Of a stretch of DNA of 32,813 nucleotides, positions 30,769 through 32,813 are shown in pieces. The notes beneath the pieces were generated by a model. It worked only from the letters and a program-made list of their open reading frames with translations. It searched no databases and was not told the DNA's origin. How positions within the stretch are numbered: position 1 is the first letter of the stretch; the number at the start of each line of letters is the position of its first letter. A program made the translations under genes and the position numbers. Source of the stretch: Anaerolineae bacterium. GTDB lineage: Bacteria > Chloroflexota > Anaerolineae > Aggregatilineales > Phototrophicaceae. The DNA lies in NCBI GenBank assembly GCA_026645745.1, contig JAPKMU010000008.1, positions 1 to 32,813 of the forward strand, given 5' to 3'.

Positions 30769-32813
30769 ATGGAAATCGGGATCGAGTTCGGAAATTACAA
30801 AATCACCGAGCATATCGGGCGCGGCGGTATGGCAGATGTTTGGTCAGCGCGTGATCTGCGCTTGAACCGCACTGTCGCCATTAAGACGATTGCGCGCTAC
30901 GTCGCCGCTGATCTCGATCCGGTCGTGCGGTTTGAAAGCGAAGCGCGCACGATTGCCGCGCTCGAACACCCGCATATTCTCCCGATCTACGAGTTTGGTG
31001 ATCTTCAGGGACAGCTTTACATCGTCATGCGCTATGTGTCCGGTGGATCGCTCGAAGACCTCCTCGGCAGCGGAGCGCTCCCGATTGATGAAGTGCTGCG
31101 GTTGGCGCGACCCATCGCGCAAGCGCTTGATTACGCCCATCAAAACAAGGTGATTCATCTTGATCTGAAACCGAGCAATATTCTGCTTGACAGCATGCAG
31201 TCGCCCTATTTGGCGGACTTTGGTTTGGCGACTGTGTTGGGTCCCGAAGGACGCGCGGCGAATCCCGGTTCTGGCACGCTCTTGTACATGGCTCCTGAGC
31301 AGCTCACCGCCGCCGATCTCGATCTGCGCGCTGATGTGTACGCTTTCTCGATCTTGATCCATCACATGCTGACGGGACAGCTTCCGTTTGACGCACCCAT
31401 GCCGCTGGCGATCAAGCAGCTTCAATCGAATGCCGAAATGCCTGACCTCACGCGCTTTTTGCCGACCCTCCCGCCCAAAGTGACGGATGTGCTGCGGCAT
31501 GGTACAGCGATGGAACCGCGCAAACGCGCCGGGTCGATTATGAGCGTGTTTGAAGCGATTGAAGCTGCGCTGACGGGTATCCGCGTGACGGCGGCGATGA
31601 AAAAGCTATCGGCGGAAAAACCAGCCGAACTGCGCACGACACGGCTCAACCAGCCGCCGCGCAAATCCGGCGATATGACGACTGATCTCGATGTGGATAT
31701 GTTGGCGACACAAGGCTTCGGTGCGTTGGCGGATTTGGATGAGATCGCCAACACGCGCCAACTGGATACAGGGGCGGTGGGCGATTCGCGTCCGGTTGTA
31801 CAGCCCGCGACTGAAGACGATATCCGGACGATCAACGTGGCGGATACATCGCCTGTGCCAGAACTCTCCGCCGATGCGGTGATCGAAGCGCCGCCCGATT
31901 TGCCCGCCGATGTTGATCCTGCCGCCCGCATGGAAGCGACATTGATCTACACGCAAGCGCGGCGATCATGGGCGGGCGGTCAAGGCAAATTCTTGATCGG
32001 CTTCACGCCGTTCATGTTGATGAATGACTTTTACACCCGCGCCGAAGAACTTAAGCTGGAGCTTGATGAGCAGGGGACGCAGATGTTTTTGCGCGGCGCG
32101 CTCGAATACGATTATCAGACCGCGTACTGGTGGGATAAGCTGACCGATGACAGCCGCCGCTGGGTGGTGCTGCATACGCTCCGCAGTCAAAACGTTCCGG
32201 CACAGCTTCGCGCGCTTGAGCGGCTGGCGGCGCTCCCCGATGCCGAACCCCCGCAGATTCCGAAAGCGGTCGGCGCGTTGATTCAAAATGAAGTCAACCC
32301 GGAGGTGCGCCGTCAGGCGATCCGTACGCTAGAACAGCGCGGCGCTTTCAAGGTTGAGCGCGCCAGTTCTCCGATTTTGCAGGCATTTGAAAATCCCGAA
32401 TCAACGGCGGGGGAATGCTGGAATGCGGTTGTCTTCGCGCCGGAGATCGATAGTTTGCTCGGTGCGGCGGCACTTGAGATGCGTGATCCGGTGACGGCGG
32501 AGACTGCCGCGCGTGCTGTCGGGCGGGTGCGTTCGGCGGCGGCGGTGAAGCGCATCACGAAGGAAGCGACACCACTGGCACAACGCGCGCTCGCGTTGAT
32601 CCGCGACGAAGCGCCCATGCTGCCCACTGACGTGCCACAAAACGCGCGCATCGGCGCATGGCTGGCGAATACATGGCGGCGCATCACGTCAAATCCGTCG
32701 GCAGCCTTGACGCGCTTTGTGGCGGCGGCGCTCGGTGGCTGGGTGGGGATGGCGGTTTATATCGCGCTCGTTACGCCTTCACTGCCGTTCCTTGACCCGG
32801 ATCGCATCGGGTT
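30769..32813 (+). CDS. Ser/Thr protein kinase with HLD catalytic loop, partial at the 3' end
   Basis: The frame is open from ATG 30769 to the window edge (681 codons). The kinase domain (about 10-275) has IGRGGMADVW (16-25), Lys39 in VAIK, VIHLDLKPSN (128-137), DFG (150-152) and GTLLYMAPEQ (169-178). HRD is HLD: the Arg is Leu131, codon CTT at 31159-31161, while the catalytic Asp132, Lys134 and Asn137 remain. After a disordered linker (about 285-380) comes a roughly 160-residue region opening EATLIYTQARRSWAGGQGKFLIGFTPFMLMNDFYTRA, which I do not recognise, then HEAT-like helices (about 480-620). A membrane segment starts near residue 660 (TRFVAAALGGWVGMAVYIALV), so it may be a membrane kinase. 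It follows the GAP1-like gene but has its own leader after a terminator. Confidence 0.9.
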   Translation, partial: MEIGIEFGNYKITEHIGRGGMADVWSARDLRLNRTVAIKTIARYVAADLDPVVRFESEARTIAALEHPHILPIYEFGDLQGQLYIVMRYVSGGSLEDLLGSGALPIDEVLRLARPIAQALDYAHQNKVIHLDLKPSNILLDSMQSPYLADFGLATVLGPEGRAANPGSGTLLYMAPEQLTAADLDLRADVYAFSILIHHMLTGQLPFDAPMPLAIKQLQSNAEMPDLTRFLPTLPPKVTDVLRHGTAMEPRKRAGSIMSVFEAIEAALTGIRVTAAMKKLSAEKPAELRTTRLNQPPRKSGDMTTDLDVDMLATQGFGALADLDEIANTRQLDTGAVGDSRPVVQPATEDDIRTINVADTSPVPELSADAVIEAPPDLPADVDPAARMEATLIYTQARRSWAGGQGKFLIGFTPFMLMNDFYTRAEELKLELDEQGTQMFLRGALEYDYQTAYWWDKLTDDSRRWVVLHTLRSQNVPAQLRALERLAALPDAEPPQIPKAVGALIQNEVNPEVRRQAIRTLEQRGAFKVERASSPILQAFENPESTAGECWNAVVFAPEIDSLLGAAALEMRDPVTAETAARAVGRVRSAAAVKRITKEATPLAQRALALIRDEAPMLPTDVPQNARIGAWLANTWRRITSNPSAALTRFVAAALGGWVGMAVYIALVTPSLPFLDPDRIG

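Overview
The window most resembles a chromosome segment of a Chloroflexota bacterium, probably class Anaerolineae. This is inference from gene style: three Hanks-type Ser/Thr kinases in 33 kb, Pro/Thr-rich linkers after transmembrane segments, long TPR proteins, exported beta-propellers, frequent GTG starts, and short CCTCACCCC/CCCCTCTC palindromic repeats between genes. No rRNA, tRNA, CRISPR array, transposase or phage gene was seen. Nineteen protein genes are called; the last runs off the right edge.

Region 1 (34-5317, minus strand) is an uptake operon: a LivG-type ABC ATPase, a long-chain acyl-CoA synthetase, a LivH-type permease and an exported beta-propeller protein. The ligase inside a Liv cluster suggests import and CoA activation of an organic acid rather than simple amino-acid uptake. 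Region 2 (5491-6891, minus) is a two-gene unit: a V4R-like Cys-rich protein and a monoacylglycerol-lipase-like hydrolase.

Region 3 (7035-17470) is the most distinctive part. A minus-strand operon encodes a ClpC-like double AAA+ unfoldase lacking the middle domain, a cytosolic Ser/Thr kinase with 22 TPRs, and a stand-alone FHA phosphothreonine reader. Divergent from it is a transmembrane Ser/Thr kinase with an extracytoplasmic Cys-containing domain. Its 3' end overlaps, by a shared TTAA, a tail-anchored P-loop ATPase read from the other side. Together these look like a phospho-signalling module coupled to protein unfolding. The kinase TPRs were built by repeated duplication of a three-TPR (102-residue) block.

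Region 4 (17549-25256, plus) holds a UPF0200/dephospho-CoA-kinase-like P-loop kinase, a cysteine-free 1257-residue exported protein followed 15 bases later by a YVTN-propeller/di-heme c protein of the MauG/CcpA type, a DtxR/MntR-family metalloregulator, and a small membrane protein whose promoter carries a perfect 16-bp palindrome between -35 and -10.

Region 5 (25265-32813) has a YkcB-like GT39 membrane glycosyltransferase (minus) with its terminator next to a palindromic repeat flanked by a 31-bp duplication, then a divergent 1061-residue GAP1-like protein and a third Ser/Thr kinase (HLD instead of HRD in the catalytic loop), incomplete at the edge. Start codons were moved downstream of the longest frame where a Shine-Dalgarno sequence or signal peptide decided it (5491-6318, 18219-21992, 24759-25256, 25432-27294).
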